A stretch of 64,000 bases of DNA from Brachycybe producta (GCA_036925085.1 JAUPFP010000004.1:9088938-9152937); one strand, 5' to 3'; positions 22,411-34,376 are shown, counted from the first letter of the stretch. Numbers and translations are program-made. The notes: generated from the letters alone by a model not told the origin.

Positions 22411-23166
22411 TTACATTCGAAATCCCTTAAGGTGGCTGGATAGATGTTTTGTTTTCATCTCCCAGCCTCAGAGGGCGTGCTTGCGGGTGGCTATTATTCA
22501 ATTCAATTCAATTTGATACACCTGCAATCAGCTTGAAAGCCATGTGGAACGTGGGATTGTTCCCAATCATGAGTGATTGTCATTATTTAAAAATAAGACA
22601 TCATCACGAAATTGAAATTGTCCTAACAAAGAACTATTCACAGGAAGAGAATTCCATAGTCTAATAACTAGGGCTAGGATGTTGATGACATTTCATCTTT
22701 TTTCTGAAAGGTCTGACACGATGCTAAATAACACACAAATATGATTCTTTTCATACAGATTCCAAAAATCTAATTTTTATTTTGCATTTTTTTGCATTTT
22801 TTGGGTTTTGAGACATTTTTCGCATTTTTTAGGCATTTTTTCTATTTTTAGGACATTTTTTAAATTTTAGGTTTTCTCCTCCTCTCCATTAAATATCGGA
22901 CATTTCAAAACAGATAGGGTTAAAATGGATGAATAACTCCATTGAACAATATTTTAAAACTAGTTTCTTTTAGGTGAAATAGATGGCATTATGGTCACAG
23001 TCAAAGTACAAAGAACATCTTCCATATATGGTAAAAAGGTGTGAGACAGTATTGAACTGATTTTAATTACATTCTTAGCTTTTGGGAACATTTTTATCTG
23101 CATTTGCTTGCAATTTTCTTTAACCTTGATAAAATGCCGAAATCAAAACCATCTACAGTAGGACAC
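22411..23166. other. Spacer, nothing recognised
   Basis: Contains a T-rich TTTTTAGGCATTTTTT block at about 22770-22875. No gene supported. Confidence 0.45.
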
Positions 23167-23169
23167 TTA

Positions 23170-23892
23170 AGCCTAGTACACACAGGAATTCTTTGTTGCG
23201 ATACATTGTTGCGGGACTGCTCCGATTCAATGTTGCAGGGCAGAATCTCAACTGACACAATTCAGACCTGCAACATTGTTCCGTGTCCACACCTACACTC
23301 AGTGTTTCTTTCTCCTTCTTGCTTTCACCATGTAAATATCACCAGCGGAAGTGGCCCTTGCAATATGGGCCTACACAATGATTTATAAAGAGGAGCAAAT
23401 AAAGCAGAAATGGTGGTGGGCACACAAGCTCTTCTCAGCTGGGAGCACATTCGGTTTAAGCCTTTTGGACAACCTGAAACACAGTTACACAATTTATGCA
23501 AAATTTGTTTAACAGTATTTTCAGTGGTCCGCATCTTTTTTTAAGTCTAGTACTATAGTCTATAGACTTAAAAAAAAGATGTGGACCACTGAGAAAGACT
23601 CAAAAAACTCAGTTTGCTTTTAATTATTAAAGACGTCTTTAATAAGTAAAAGCAAACTGAGCCATTTGAGTCTTTGTTTATATTTCAAAAGACGTCCACA
23701 CCATGAAATGTCCCGCAACAATGTTGAAATGTTTCCCATTTCGATGGGGCTCAAAAAACATGAATCTGAGCTGCTGAGATTCAGCCCCGCAACATTTCAA
23801 CATTGTTGCGGGACAGAATCGCAACAGACGAGATTCAGCCACGATTCAGCCCTGCAACAATGTACCGCAACAAAGAATCCCAGTATGTACTA
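23170..23892. mobile_element. HM foldback d
   Basis: AGCCTAGTACACACAGGAAT at the left after TTA; right arm GCAACAAAGAATCCCAGTATGTAC, end eroded. Arms are rich in ACATTGTTGCGGGAC. Centre holds a second palindrome, 23521-23597. Confidence 0.75.
23521..23597. repeat. Small perfect-arm palindrome
   Basis: TCAGTGGTCCGCATC and AGACTTAAAAAAAAGATGTGG pair around a short CTATAGTCTATAG centre. CAGTGG ends suggest a tiny hAT-type MITE; no duplication seen. Confidence 0.65.
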
Positions 23893-24660
23893 CCTTTTAC
23901 GACAACTTGTTGCTGAGTTTAGTGAAAATTTATTTTCCACATTGTGTGAAACAAAAGTACCTCAGAATGCACTTAGTTGTTCAGTGCAATTCTGAATATG
24001 TATAGAGTGAATGTAAGTTAGGTCATTTTCCCAATTTTTAAGGTCATTTTTTTACTTTTTAAAGGGCATTTTATATGGTCATTTTTTTCATTTTTTAGGT
24101 CATCAACATCTGAGCCCTACTAATAACATTAGGAATAAAAGACCAAAAATATGCATCAGTCCTAGCCATTAATTCTTTGAAAGTCTTTGAATGCCCAAAT
24201 CTACCTTATGTTCTATAGGCAGTTTCTGCCTCCGCGGTTTTGAGAAAATTTAATGTTTTGCATGAGAACGTTTTTTAGGAGAAACATTACGAAAAAATTC
24301 AAAGTGTTTTAGAAACTAGAATAGTCGGTGATACTGCTAAAGGTGTTTTCTTGATGATATCGTTCAAAATAAACTTTTTATGACATTTTGAAAAAGGCGA
24401 AAATAGTTTTTTTTATGAAATTTCTATAGCCAAAACGGATCATTTTCAAACTGCCATAAATTGTTTATTTTTTAAACATGTCGCCATGAAAAAACTTTAG
24501 ACATAATCTTCTATCATTCTAGTTTTCAAAACAACTTATAATTTTTCGTAATGTTGTTTCGAAAAAAAAAAAAACGTTCGCTTAATCGTTTTGCGTCCAG
24601 ATTTTTCAAAAAAACATATCTATAAAGCTTAGCATTTGCTGCTGCAGTGGCGCCATCCGG
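23893..24660. other. Spacer, nothing recognised
   Basis: T-rich; no gene or clear repeat boundary. Confidence 0.45.
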
Positions 24661-24667
24661 GGGCACT

Positions 24668-24803
24668 AAAACAAAATAAATATCTATTCAGTCACCTTAA
24701 ACGGTTTTCACTGTATACTGGATAGAGATTTGTAGGGCTACAAATCTCTATCCAGTAAAGTGAAAACTGTTAAAGGTGACTGAATAGATATTTATTTTGT
24801 TTT
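24668..24803. repeat. 136-bp near-perfect palindrome
   Basis: Arms of about 65 bp from AAAACAAAATAAATATC to its complement meet at GTAGGGCTAC (24731-24740). Only a few mismatches. Confidence 0.92.
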
Positions 24804-24811
24804 AAATACAA

Positions 24812-24935
24812 AACCGGCAATCTGCAAAACAACCAACCTGCTAGTGAATCTGCTAAATTCAACTCGTAAAATGTATTGAATTTTGCAGATTCACTAGCTG
24901 GCTGGTGGTTTTCCAGATTGCCTAGGCAATAGGAC
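24812..24935. repeat. MD copy 2, partial
   Basis: GGCAATCTGCAAAACAACC to GATTGCCTAGGCAAT around TGTATTGAATTTTG. Confidence 0.75.
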
Positions 24936-25245
24936 AATAAATTATGGCCACCCTGTACAATATGAACAAGCAATATAGACGGTATAGGGGGCATGAACCC
25001 GTAAGGAGAAGGAATGTCATTGTCCCGATGCATGCAACAGGATTGTTAATTTGTATTCAACCTAAAACAATTAAACATAATTATTCGAGCAACTTTAATT
25101 ATTTTTTTCGGTGCTACTGAAAGTGGTTTCTGGTAGTCTAAGACGAATTTACAGTAGAAAAACAGTAATGTGAGATTCGAAACTCAATTTCAAGGCAGTA
25201 AACGCAGCTAGAATCAAGACCGCGTTTTGGACACCTGAAATTTCA

Positions 25246-25745
25246 TTTAAGAGAGCCTAGATACACCGCCATTTTGTTGTTTTGAGCAGACGACAACGAG
25301 ACATACTGAGTGTTAACTAAAATTTCAAGAAATAGTCTCACAATTGTTCAATGAATTAAAGTGCAAAATGCAATAGAAAGTATTGTTCAATTAATTGATC
25401 GCTTTATATAAATTTTGACAAAGTTCCTTCTATTTTTAAACAAGGTTCAAAATCGTACATTTTTTAACTGCATGTTAAATTCTATAGAACCAAAAAAAAA
25501 ACCGTCCTGCAAAAGTTTGAAGAACTTTTGTTAAAAACGATTTAGTGCAATAACAAAAAAATTAGCACGTGCTATCATGCACTCCCTTCATGCTGATTGC
25601 TTTTTATAAGCTTAGCACGTGTAATTATTTTTCTATTAATTTGTATGCGACTTCAAACCTGGACAAAAACCGTTAAAAACCATTTTTAACCCAAAAACGA
25701 TCGCAGCGCCTACATTCGGAGAAATTTTGAATTAAACACAATATC
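25246..25745 (+). repeat. FB2 copy 2
   Basis: AGCCTAGATACACCGCCATT at the left, then GACGACAACGAGAC, the CAATTGTTCAATGAA segment and a shared inner TAGCACGTGTAATTATT. Ends near TACATTCGGAGAAATTTTGA. Confidence 0.8.
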
Positions 25746-26704
25746 TAGGTGCTTAACAGTTCTTCTATAGAATTATGTGGCAACTACACCCTGGAGTGTC
25801 GAAGTCATGGCCTTCACAAATGCTGACGGGTGGCCCTTAACCTTAGCAGTATAGGTAGATGGCCCGCCAAAGATCCTGGCATGTAAGGCCCGCTTTAGGA
25901 TGTGAGGGCCATGGTCGAAGTTGACTTCATCATTGGTTTGCTCTGTTGTGTTTTCTTACCTTTACTAAGAGATGGTTTTGGAACAGTGCAGTGCAGTGCA
26001 GTGTAGGGTTGGATGGGCTAAGGATATTCAAACTTGTTGATATTATTTTGTCCGCATCACAAATACACAATTTGTGTTGTGATTTAAAGGAATTTATTAA
26101 GAAAATGTTAGAAAAAAAACGTTTTGTGACAAGCAGAAGTATGGTGAAGAAAATAAAAATAGGTTGTCAGCAGGTGGTTTTGGGATTAGACTTTTAAAAG
26201 AATGTCCTAAAGGTGTAGTCATGTGAATACCTACTGTAGAATCCTATTGGAAGCATTTTTACTAATACCATCAATGAGGCCTTGTTGGATTAACATCATT
26301 TGATTATGACAATCATGTCTCAAAGTAATTTTCTACAGATGATTATTAACAGAGAGGGGGGAGGCTATTGATTTTATGCCATGAGGCTAATGTTGAGCCT
26401 TTTGACTCGTGCTTTTTTGGAACAGTTTAGTCTATATGAGGTTGTGTGCTTGCATATTATATGAAGGGGGACTAGTTAGGGTCCACTTAATAGACTATTT
26501 TTGAGCTGTTTTATTCTATAAGGCAGAGAGTTTCTTCTCCAAAGGGGTCCTTTTGTTAAAGGGGGGGGGGGTTATTTAACAATGGGGACTTTAGGGGACG
26601 TTGTATGGCTAATATGTCTGTTGTTGTAGTGGTCTTAAGCTCTTGCTGCTTTTGTTCGAAGGTGTTGTCGGTGGCGCCACGAGTCTAGGGATCATTCAAT
26701 ACAT
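25746..26704. other. Spacer with one short open frame
   Basis: 25785-25955 has mixed composition and a stop-free minus-strand frame of about 57 codons (see findings). The rest shows G runs (26561-26570) and no gene. Confidence 0.4.
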
Positions 26705-26705
26705 G

Positions 26706-26814
26706 AATTTAAGGGATATTTTCGCCTTCTGGTGTCCATTCATTTTTTATGTTATTCTTAACATAAAAAAATGGATGGACACCAGAAGGCGAAGGCGAAA
26801 ATATCCCTTAAATT
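26706..26814. repeat. Short palindromic MITE
   Basis: AATTTAAGGGATATTTTCGC pairs with its complement at the right, with a GGCGAA duplication in the right arm; centre TATGTTATTCTTAACATA. Confidence 0.88.
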
Positions 26815-26917
26815 AATATAATGGTTGAAGTATAGGCCTATTCTGAATAAATTGCTGTTTTTTTGTAATTAGGGCATAAGCCCACTTTAAAATTGAAGAA
26901 GATGTTTGCTCTGGACT

Positions 26918-27240
26918 ATACGGAGCCCTGTAAAGGACATGCGAGATCTTTTTAAAGTCTCAGCATGTCGACTTTAATCTCGAAATTTCGATTTTAATTT
27001 CAAAATCTCGACTTTTATTCGCTTTTATTCGGCCATGTTAATTATGCTACGTTGTATGCACCATACTGTAATTTAATAATTTTAGGGTATGGTGCGTGCA
27101 ACATGGCATAATTAACATGACCGAATAAAAGATTAAAAGTGGACATGTCGAGAATAGAGTCGACATGTTGAGAATCTAGAAAAAGTCGAAATGTCAAGAT
27201 TTAAAAGAAAATCTCGCATGTATTTTACAGGGTTTCGTAG
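26918..27240. repeat. FB3 copy 2
   Basis: TACGGAGCCCTGTAAAGGAC to TTTTACAGGGTTTCGTA with the GGCCATGTTAATTATGC inner hairpin. Confidence 0.85.
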
Positions 27241-27266
27241 TTCTTGTTCTGAAAAATATAACAAAA

Positions 27267-27700
27267 ACAGGCAATATGTAAATTCACAGATCAACTAGGC
27301 AAAATGTGAATAATGAACTAAAATTGTAAAAAAAAAACATTCAGTGTTTGTGAAGATTGCCTTGGACCATTAGGGAATTTGCAAAACAACTAGCAGTGTG
27401 CACAATGGCATGCTAAAATTTTATACAATGTGCAGAATACCTACCCTTTTAGACAATGTGCAGAATGCCTGCCTTTTTAGACAATGCATAATGCTCTAAT
27501 ATTAAACAGGCAATATGCAAATTCACAGATCAACTAGGCAAAATGTGAAATAATCAACTAAAATTGCAAAAAAAAACATTCAGTGTTTGTGAAGATTGCC
27601 TTGGACCACTAGGAAGTTTGCAAAACAACTAGTAGTGTGCACAATGGAATGCTAAAATGTTAGGCAATGTGCAGAATTCCTTAATTTACAGGCTATGTGC
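27267..27700. repeat. 239-bp tandem duplication
   Basis: Two head-to-tail copies beginning ACAGGCAATATG at 27267 and 27506; both hold CAACTAGGCAAAATGTG, CATTCAGTGTTTGTGAAG and TTGCCTTGGACCA. The second is truncated at the right. Confidence 0.9.
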
Positions 27701-28792
27701 AAAATCTCCACCTTTTCATTTCAAACCCGGATTCTATTTTTTTTTCTCTTATTTTGCTACTACCGAATTAATTACACCCATTGAATGACAAAAGAATCTT
27801 TTATCAGCACTGAATTATTCCATAATAGATTTTTTTCATGAAAAGAGCAGATTGAATAAACTTATTTTGTTACAAAATTTCTCAATGTATATTCTTTTTT
27901 GTTGTTGTTCGGATTTCTGAATTGGACCCAGGAGTAAAGTTACACTGTCTATGGGACACTTCTGGTTTTATATAGGTTTAAATATGGGGAGGGGGAGGGG
28001 AAGAGGGGGGGGGGGGTCTTTCTCTCTTGTACACTTACTTTTAAGTAGATATACGCGCAAATCAAAAGCTTATAGTCTACAAAGAAATCTGTTAAAATTT
28101 TGAAAGGAAGAAAAAAAGACACTGTGAAGTACCTCTTCATTGAATTTGCAAAAATAGGAAGGTTTTTTTGTGTTTAGGGAAGGGGGGGGAAGGTATAAAG
28201 ATGGGCGTGTAAATAGAAAGGAACCTTTTCAAAGTGTGTCCTGCTACCTATTTAAATTGGCCACTTTTAAAAATTAACTAAGAATAGTGTAAGAATTGGA
28301 TGTGAGCTTCAAACAGTATTGTCAAAAAAAAAACTGTTCCATATCTTATTTCCTTGCTGGAAAAGAAGAGATGGGGGGGGGGACTCTTTCTAGAGTTTTG
28401 TATTTTATTTGAGGAACATATAGCCCTCAAGGCCCCCTTATTATAATTGGCCCATTCGGAATAGGAACCCCATTCACATGTGCCAGTTATTAGGTGTATT
28501 ATGAGTATTTGAATGAAGGAGGAGGAGATGGTGATCTGAATAAATATTGTAGGCGGTAGTTAGGAACCTTATTTTATTATTTGTTATTCGTTTATTCGAT
28601 TGTTGCAAATGGGAAGGGGGGGGGGGGGGGGGGGGGTTTGCACTGCGTGAGTTGTATTCAACCTAAAGAATTTGTCTTTTTTTTAATTCTGCTAACATAT
28701 TATGATGGCAATAAAACATATAAGATATAAATATTCATTATTATAAACTGTTTTACATTGAGTAAATTATTGCATTATGAACTTAAGAGGCT
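27701..28792. other. Spacer with G runs, nothing recognised
   Basis: G homopolymers at about 27996-28017, 28183, 28374 and a very long one at 28616-28637. No gene supported. Confidence 0.45.
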
Positions 28793-29245
28793 ACATTTGC
28801 AGAATTACTTCGAAAAATCTCCACAAAGAGCGCGCTAGCATCGTTTTTCTATTTAGTCCATAGACCCGATGTTAAAGAAAAAACGTTAATTTTTAAAATA
28901 CACAGGTCGCGACCGCAATATGTTTATTTTTCATATTTAAAGTTGTCCAATTTTGATGGTTCAAAGTGCAATGTGCACCTTAAATATATGTTGATCGAGT
29001 GATAGAACGTCAAAAAATTGGAAAGTGTTTTTCTATTTTTTTAAAAAAAATATTTCAAAATTGCGAATTTGTAACTCTTATGGGCTCGTAAAAAAACATC
29101 CATTAAAATGTTCATAAAAATACCTAAAAATATTTTTTTAAAAAACAAAACAAAATAAATCCTCAATGTGTTGGCTTCACTGTTGATTACTTTATAGATT
29201 TTTTCTGTTTTTTTTTTAATTATTTTTAAGTATTTTATGAGGCAT
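28793..29245. repeat. FB1 left-arm copy
   Basis: TTAAGAGGCTACATTTGCAG through the whole left arm and loop; the right arm is lost after about 29240. Confidence 0.85.
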
Positions 29246-29339
29246 GTAGGGTGTAGGGTAACTAAAATCAAAAGTGTGGGAAAGGGGGGGGGGCGGGGGT
29301 ACTGTAAGAGAGGTTCTATAAACTGCTGGTTTTCTTCAC

Positions 29340-29615
29340 ATTACATTAGATCTATATGATTTTTAATACGAAAATATTAACAAAGAACGAAAGCCCGTCT
29401 TCGACGAGTGTGATACTGATAGCCTTAAACAGATTGGGAACACTAAATGATATACATTTCGAGTAAATACTTTGCTTGATTCCTTGTATAAGGCTGCCTT
29501 GCATTGAACAAGCGAATACACAAAAACTCCAGCCATGACTTGAACCAAGGACCTCTCTCCCTTGTCTGCCAAAGACATTACCAATTTTGCTACCAATGTA
29601 AGTTGGGAAATCAAA
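29340..29615 (-). mobile_element. tRNA-derived SINE (minus strand)
   Basis: On the minus strand an A box TAGCAAAATTGG (29581-29592) is followed, 34 bp on, by a B box GGTTCAAGTCA (29536-29546), the spacing of an internal RNA polymerase III promoter. The sequence does not fold as a full tRNA and continues for about 200 bp toward 29340, so a SINE head is more likely than a tRNA gene. The 3' end is approximate. Confidence 0.6.
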
Positions 29616-29740
29616 GGTGACCTTTACCATAACCCACGTCAATGAAAAAATAATGTGATGCAATGAAGCAAGCTTTCCTGGCTGCCTACTTTAAATGTCT
29701 AGGGATTTTAGTGACATTTGATGATTGAGAGAGAGATTTG

Positions 29741-29772
<32 letters not shown>

Positions 29773-30449
29773 AGAGAGAAAAAGAGTCAGCCCTTAGATA
29801 GAAGATAGCTTATATTGCATAATTATTGCATAATACTAGTTTTCCCGGTATATTAGCAGTAAAAAAACAGTTGAAACCGGTATTTACCAGTGTCCTGTCC
29901 TTTACCGGTTTTTTCCAGGAATTTGCCATCTCTGCACAGAAGGAGATTGCTGAGCGACTCAGACATTTTCCAAGCGAAGGCCAAGCATGTCATTTCTAGT
30001 GCAAAGACTAATTTATTCAATCTTGCCTAGGTTTGAGTGCATGTGGAGCTAGGGATTCATTTCATCCTAATTCTGAAGTCTGGAAATCCTAACAAGTATT
30101 TCCTATCGAGCATTTTGTGCTGAATCTGGTTGTGGCCAACAGATGGCACACACTGTAGGCCCTACTTAGTTTACTTCTAGCTTCAGAAAGCAGATGATTA
30201 TTCACTCACTTTTGGCATTTTTTTTTCTAACATGGAATTTGCTTTACCAGTATAAATTTATCTTGATTTCCCAAAACGTGAGATTAATGCAAAATTATGT
30301 GTGAACCTCATATTACACCATTTAGACACCAGGTGACACCCTAAAGGTGGCGTCCTACTTGAGTGATGTAACTAGTAATATAGATGTAAAACCTTTCAAA
30401 TTAAACATGTTAAATGAGTGTTTCAGCCTGCAATAACCTTGGGACCAAC
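29616..30449. other. Spacer with GA tract
   Basis: A (GA)n microsatellite lies at about 29729-29778. No gene supported elsewhere. Confidence 0.5.
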
Positions 30450-30660
30450 ATGGTGCAGGGTACTTGTCACATGGCAGTTGTTTGCGATAGCTTTGATCAA
30501 TTTGAATTGGCCATTAGGAATGCAGTATTAGAATAACGGATTCTGAAGAGCGGGTTTTATATGCTACAAAAATAAAGTACTGCATTCCAGTTGGCAAAAT
30601 TCAAATTGACCAAAGCTATCGCCAACGGGCGGCCTTGTGACCTTGTCACGTGACTATGTG
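30450..30660. repeat. Foldback element
   Basis: GCGATAGCTTTGATCAATTTG and its complement CAAATTGACCAAAGCTATCGC, with AATGCAGTATT facing AGTACTGCATT; outer ends include GTACTTGTCACATGG and GTCACGTGACTATGTGC. Confidence 0.75.
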
Positions 30661-30790
30661 CAACACTGTCGTTGCGAAACATAACATTCCTGGGATAAAC
30701 TGCTGAGTCATCTTGACTCCCACTGTCTTTTAGCAGCTCTTATGGCTCATGTTCCATCTACCCATGTACATGGTCTAAGGTTTCAAGAGC
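30660..30790 (+). repeat. 130-bp repeat shared with Rx 3' flank
   Basis: Matches the complement of 58030-58165 at roughly 80% by eye, including AAACTGCTGAGTCATCTTG, ACTGTCTTTTAGCAG and ACATGGTCTAAGG. Confidence 0.8.
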
Positions 30791-30897
30791 TCCAAATGGT
30801 GATGCAATTCAAGACAACAAAAATTGTCCAACAAGTTAGGCCAGTGTCATTGGAGGCTATGGTGTTGCTAATGCTGCAAACTGTTAGCTAACAATTA

Positions 30898-31310
30898 AGC
30901 GGCAGTCACACTAGGCTTGTTTACAAGCCGCTGGTTGCTGCTGGCTATTAGCAGCAACAGCAAGCAGCAGCTGCTTTGGGTTCACACTTGTCCAGTCACT
31001 GCTGGTATGAGCAGTGCAAGTCATCCAATCACCGTCTTGCAAAAACACAAACTCTAACAACAACCAACCCAAGCAGTGGAGTTTCAACTACCACTAGTGC
31101 CACTACTAGCAACAAAAAGTTCACACTAGATGGCAGCAGCAGGAAGGGTGTCACATGACCAGCTGGTAGCCGCCAGCTTCAGCCGCTGTGAAAATTACTA
31201 GCCCGCTGGAGAAAGCAGCTGCTAGTAGCAGTTCAGACTATGCTGCTGGAGCGCTACAACCAGCCAGCAGCAACCAGCAGCTGGGCAACCAGCCTAGTGT
31301 GACTGCGGCA
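30898..31310. mobile_element. HM foldback e1
   Basis: AGCGGCAGTCACACTAGGCT to AGCCTAGTGTGACTGCGGCA, flanked by TTA (30895-30897, 31311-31313). Interior full of GCAGCAGCTGCT-type words, which makes it a complex hairpin. Confidence 0.88.
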
Positions 31311-31329
31311 TTAGAATGATATTTAGGAA

Positions 31330-31540
31330 CTAATGGGGTAATCTGTAGCAAAATTCTAGTTTAATTTGGCTACTATTTGTTTGGGTTCTTTGGATCGGGA
31401 GAGTGCAACATAAAGTTGACCTAGAGAAAAAACAGGTTCATTTAAATTTAAATAAATTCTGACGTGCTTAAACGTTTTTGTCCAGCGTTATACACAGACA
31501 GACAGCCAGCCAACCAGACAAAGCTTAATATCAATAGCCT
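31330..31540 (-). mobile_element. Helitron E-type fragment
   Basis: GCAAAATTCTAGTTTAATTT, GGATCGGGAGAG, AACATAAAGTTGAC and TTATACACAGACAGACAG follow Helitron E (60403-61013) in order; the terminal hairpin and the FB3 interior are missing. Confidence 0.75.
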
Positions 31541-32339
31541 CTATGCAAAAGACTGTGTAGCTTTTTTCGCCTTACTTCGCGCCTTAGGCGCAAACCTATA
31601 TAAAACCTCTACACAGAGGCTGCTGATCGAAAGAACAACACACTGGATTCGAAATCCATTTTTTTTTACCCATTTTCTTAAATTAAGTTACTTGAACCAT
31701 TTTGCTTTTAGCAAATTGTATAAGAAAAATATTTTAATATTTTTTATTACATGTTCAAAGTCACAGAGGGACAAAAGGGGTTTTCAAGTCCCCCTGCAGC
31801 ATTATTTTTTATATAAATAAAAACCATTTTTATTTTTGTATTATTGAATGAAACTTAAATTGTTTCACCACATATAGCCCTCCCTCACCCCCAGTATTCA
31901 TTCATCTAACAAGGTTATATGCTTATAAATGAACGTTGGCAACAAACCTGCCCATTATAAATGAAGCAGGACCCACATAATGGAATTTGGAACAACAAAA
32001 ATGTGGCCCTATACAACAATGATATGTTTGCTTTTTGGAGTCTTTCTAAACAAGAATCAATTGTCGTGTGTCACAGAAAAAAAAGGGGAGTCAGTCCTTC
32101 AATTCAATTTTAGGGATGTGAATAGGGCCCCATCAGGAGAGAGGACTCTAGGTTCTATTTATTCTCCAGCTGTGAAATGAGTTCCAAATTATCCCTGTGC
32201 ACCAGTTAGCACAAGCTATTCTTCTCCAGTTGCCCCCCAACTGAATTTCCATTGTAATAGGTTTTGTATTCATTGAACAAGATAGATCCATTTGCTGCTA
32301 ACTGGAGACACTCATAATACATTTAATGTATAATGTTGA
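31541..32339. other. Spacer, nothing recognised
   Basis: No gene supported. Confidence 0.45.
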
Positions 32340-32555
32340 TGTCAATCTGCGAAATCAGTCAATTTGTAGATTGCCTAGACAGTGTGCAGATTTGCAAAAC
32401 AACAAACCTGCTAGAGTTAGGTCTGCAGATTTGCAAAACAACAAACCTGCTAGAGTTAGGTCTGCACCTAAAATGTATTGAATTTTGAAGATTTACTAGT
32501 ATAGGTTTGGTGGTTTTGCAGATTGCCTGATTTTGCAGATTGACTAGTGAGATAC
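32340..32555. repeat. MD copy 3 with internal duplication
   Basis: GTCAATCTGCGAAATCAGTC to GCAGATTGACTAGTGAG; the segment with GCAGATTTGCAAAACAAC and GCTAGAGTTAGGTC occurs twice in tandem (about 32390-32465). Confidence 0.8.
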
Positions 32556-33119
32556 TCAGAATCTAAGCTACCAGAACGGTGCAAACAATAATAGCTTATA
32601 GAAATTCGATTAGAAGGGACCATTGTTGGTGTTAGGTTCTGATCTTTATTTGAAGCATTTAAAAACCGTTTTTTTTTTTAAATAACACATGGGTAACAAA
32701 ACATGATGGGGTATGATGTATATTAGGGGTTAGATAATTTAGAAGATGACGCAAAACGTTTTTTGATGGAGTTTCTAATGAAATCATAATTTACTTATGT
32801 TCCTTTGTAAAATGTACGTAATCGTTGCTTTATGTTTAATATGTGTGTCTTATTAAATTTTGGGTAAGGGATGACAATTTTTTCTTCTTTAGGTGTGAGC
32901 CTCAAAATAAACCTAGGTGCACTTGTAAACACTTGGTATTTTTGACGTAGAACTGCATCTTTCCCCGCTCTGGGAAGGGGGTAAAACTAACCTAACCTAA
33001 CATATTCCACTTGAACGCTTATTATCTTCGTAACTAGCAATCGTAGAGTAATAAATAATACACCATTAGATAGTTGATAGTCCTATTTATAACAAAGCTC
33101 ACCTCATCCCGTTGACCCT
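32556..33119. other. Spacer, nothing recognised
   Basis: A CTAACCTAACCTAAC scrap at 32986-33001. No gene supported. Confidence 0.45.
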
Positions 33120-33800
33120 TTGGTACAGTAACGTGTAGCGACCAAACTGGTAACCCAATACCCCGGTAAGACTCCGACCGAGACTTACCGCCCAAACTCC
33201 AACTTGGAGCCGGATCCGTACATGTAGCGCCTCCTGAGAATTGCTGGGAAGTGCCGGATGACCGCGGAGCCGCCCTTGCTGACGTCAATGGCGGCGAGGC
33301 GGCAAGGAAGCAATGCCTATGGTGGAACATGAAGAGTCTGCAGCACACCGGTGCGCGTTCACCAGACCATTGTGACTTTCCCCTGAAATCCCCTTTCCCT
33401 GTGGTAAACTCCCCAGAAATAACAACACAAAGCAAGAGGTACAAGAATAAAAGGTGTTTAATAACACTTACTGGCAAAATGATTTACACAACTGCTGACC
33501 TGCTTGGCTAGCAGAAACCTGTTACACAAAACACAAAAGGAATACACTCAAAACATGGAGTCACGCCCTGGAGGCCGACCTGGCCTCCAACAGGGTGTTG
33601 ACCGGGTTAAAAACTCACACCAACTGCCTGGATAAACACCAAGAGTACTCCACCTGGGGGACAGTGGTAACACCTGACCTCTCACCCATGGCATCTGCCT
33701 GGCTGCCTACAGCAAGCAGTCTGGCAGACAGACATCAGGAATTCGTCTGCTCCTCCTAATTAAAGGAGGAGGAAACCCAGGCTGTCACACCCATTAGAAA
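33120..33800. other. GC-richer block, unassigned
   Basis: Markedly more balanced than its surroundings, with CpG-containing GACGTCAATGGCGGCGAGG at 33281. It ends with AGGAGGAGGAAACCCAGG and GGCTGTCACACCC, which has the look of a retroelement end, but no matching start or duplication could be fixed. Short frames on both strands show no recognised domain. Confidence 0.35.
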
Positions 33801-33986
33801 GTTAAGGTAATTTTCGCGTGGTTACCTTTCTCCGCACACCGTTTTAAGGTTGATAACTAGTAAATAGATAACAATAGCGGTGGGTCGATGACCTCTGCCC
33901 CGCATTCTGTAGTTGGTTGTCGGAGCTAACGGGCATATGTGATAAACCAAAATAAAAGGTGGATTTAAAATGTATTTATTTCTTAG

Positions 33987-34259
33987 CTAAAAGAATTTGG
34001 TGACGAAATTTTTGATATGCTGCGAAAATCCAGGAACAATTACTATAAGAACCGACGAAATTTGAAGAAACAGCTATAGGGTAACAAGCGGAATCTGAAA
34101 AAGCCTGCTAAGTCATCAACCGAAAGGTCAATGAAATGTAGGGAGCGTCAAAAGTTCGTGCACAAGGATGCAGTTCACCCGAGTTCGACTCTAGAGCCAC
34201 AACCTTCCACTTCAACTGTACAAATTGAGCCTGAACAGCAAGAACTGATGGAGAACTAG
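33987..34259 (+). pseudogene. Open frame with one internal stop, element-derived?
   Basis: After a good acceptor (TTTATTTCTTAG, AG at 33985-33986) one frame reads 90 codons with a single TAG at 34077-34079 and a final TAG at 34257-34259. It is rich in K, R, N and Q: LRKSRNNYYKNRRNLKK, then KSSTERSMKCRERQK, then a Ser/Thr/Pro/Glu tail. The STERSMKCRERQK stretch resembles basic ER-rYReRk segments seen in many invertebrate transposable-element proteins; this is recall, not a search. There is no in-frame partner exon nearby. Best read as a broken exon of an element protein; a real exon read through or mis-assembled at the TAG is the alternative. Confidence 0.4.
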
Positions 34260-34376
34260 TGCGATTGTACCATGAAATAGTGACAGTTGACGTAGTTCTA
34301 CATTGTAGGTTGTGGCACAGTTTCTACTGTGCCGCATTGTATTCTATTGAGTTTTATGTACAATTATTATACATGT

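Noticed and set aside
33285..33477. Possible secreted protein on the minus strand (hydrophobic start)
   Set aside because: Short, no domain, and the surrounding block looks like a retroelement end; composition alone is not enough.
33369..33800. Second solo LTR (TGTGAC ... GTCACA)
   Set aside because: The short inverted ends are present but the flanking bases (CCAT and CCCA) do not form a target duplication, and promoter and poly(A) signals are not in order.
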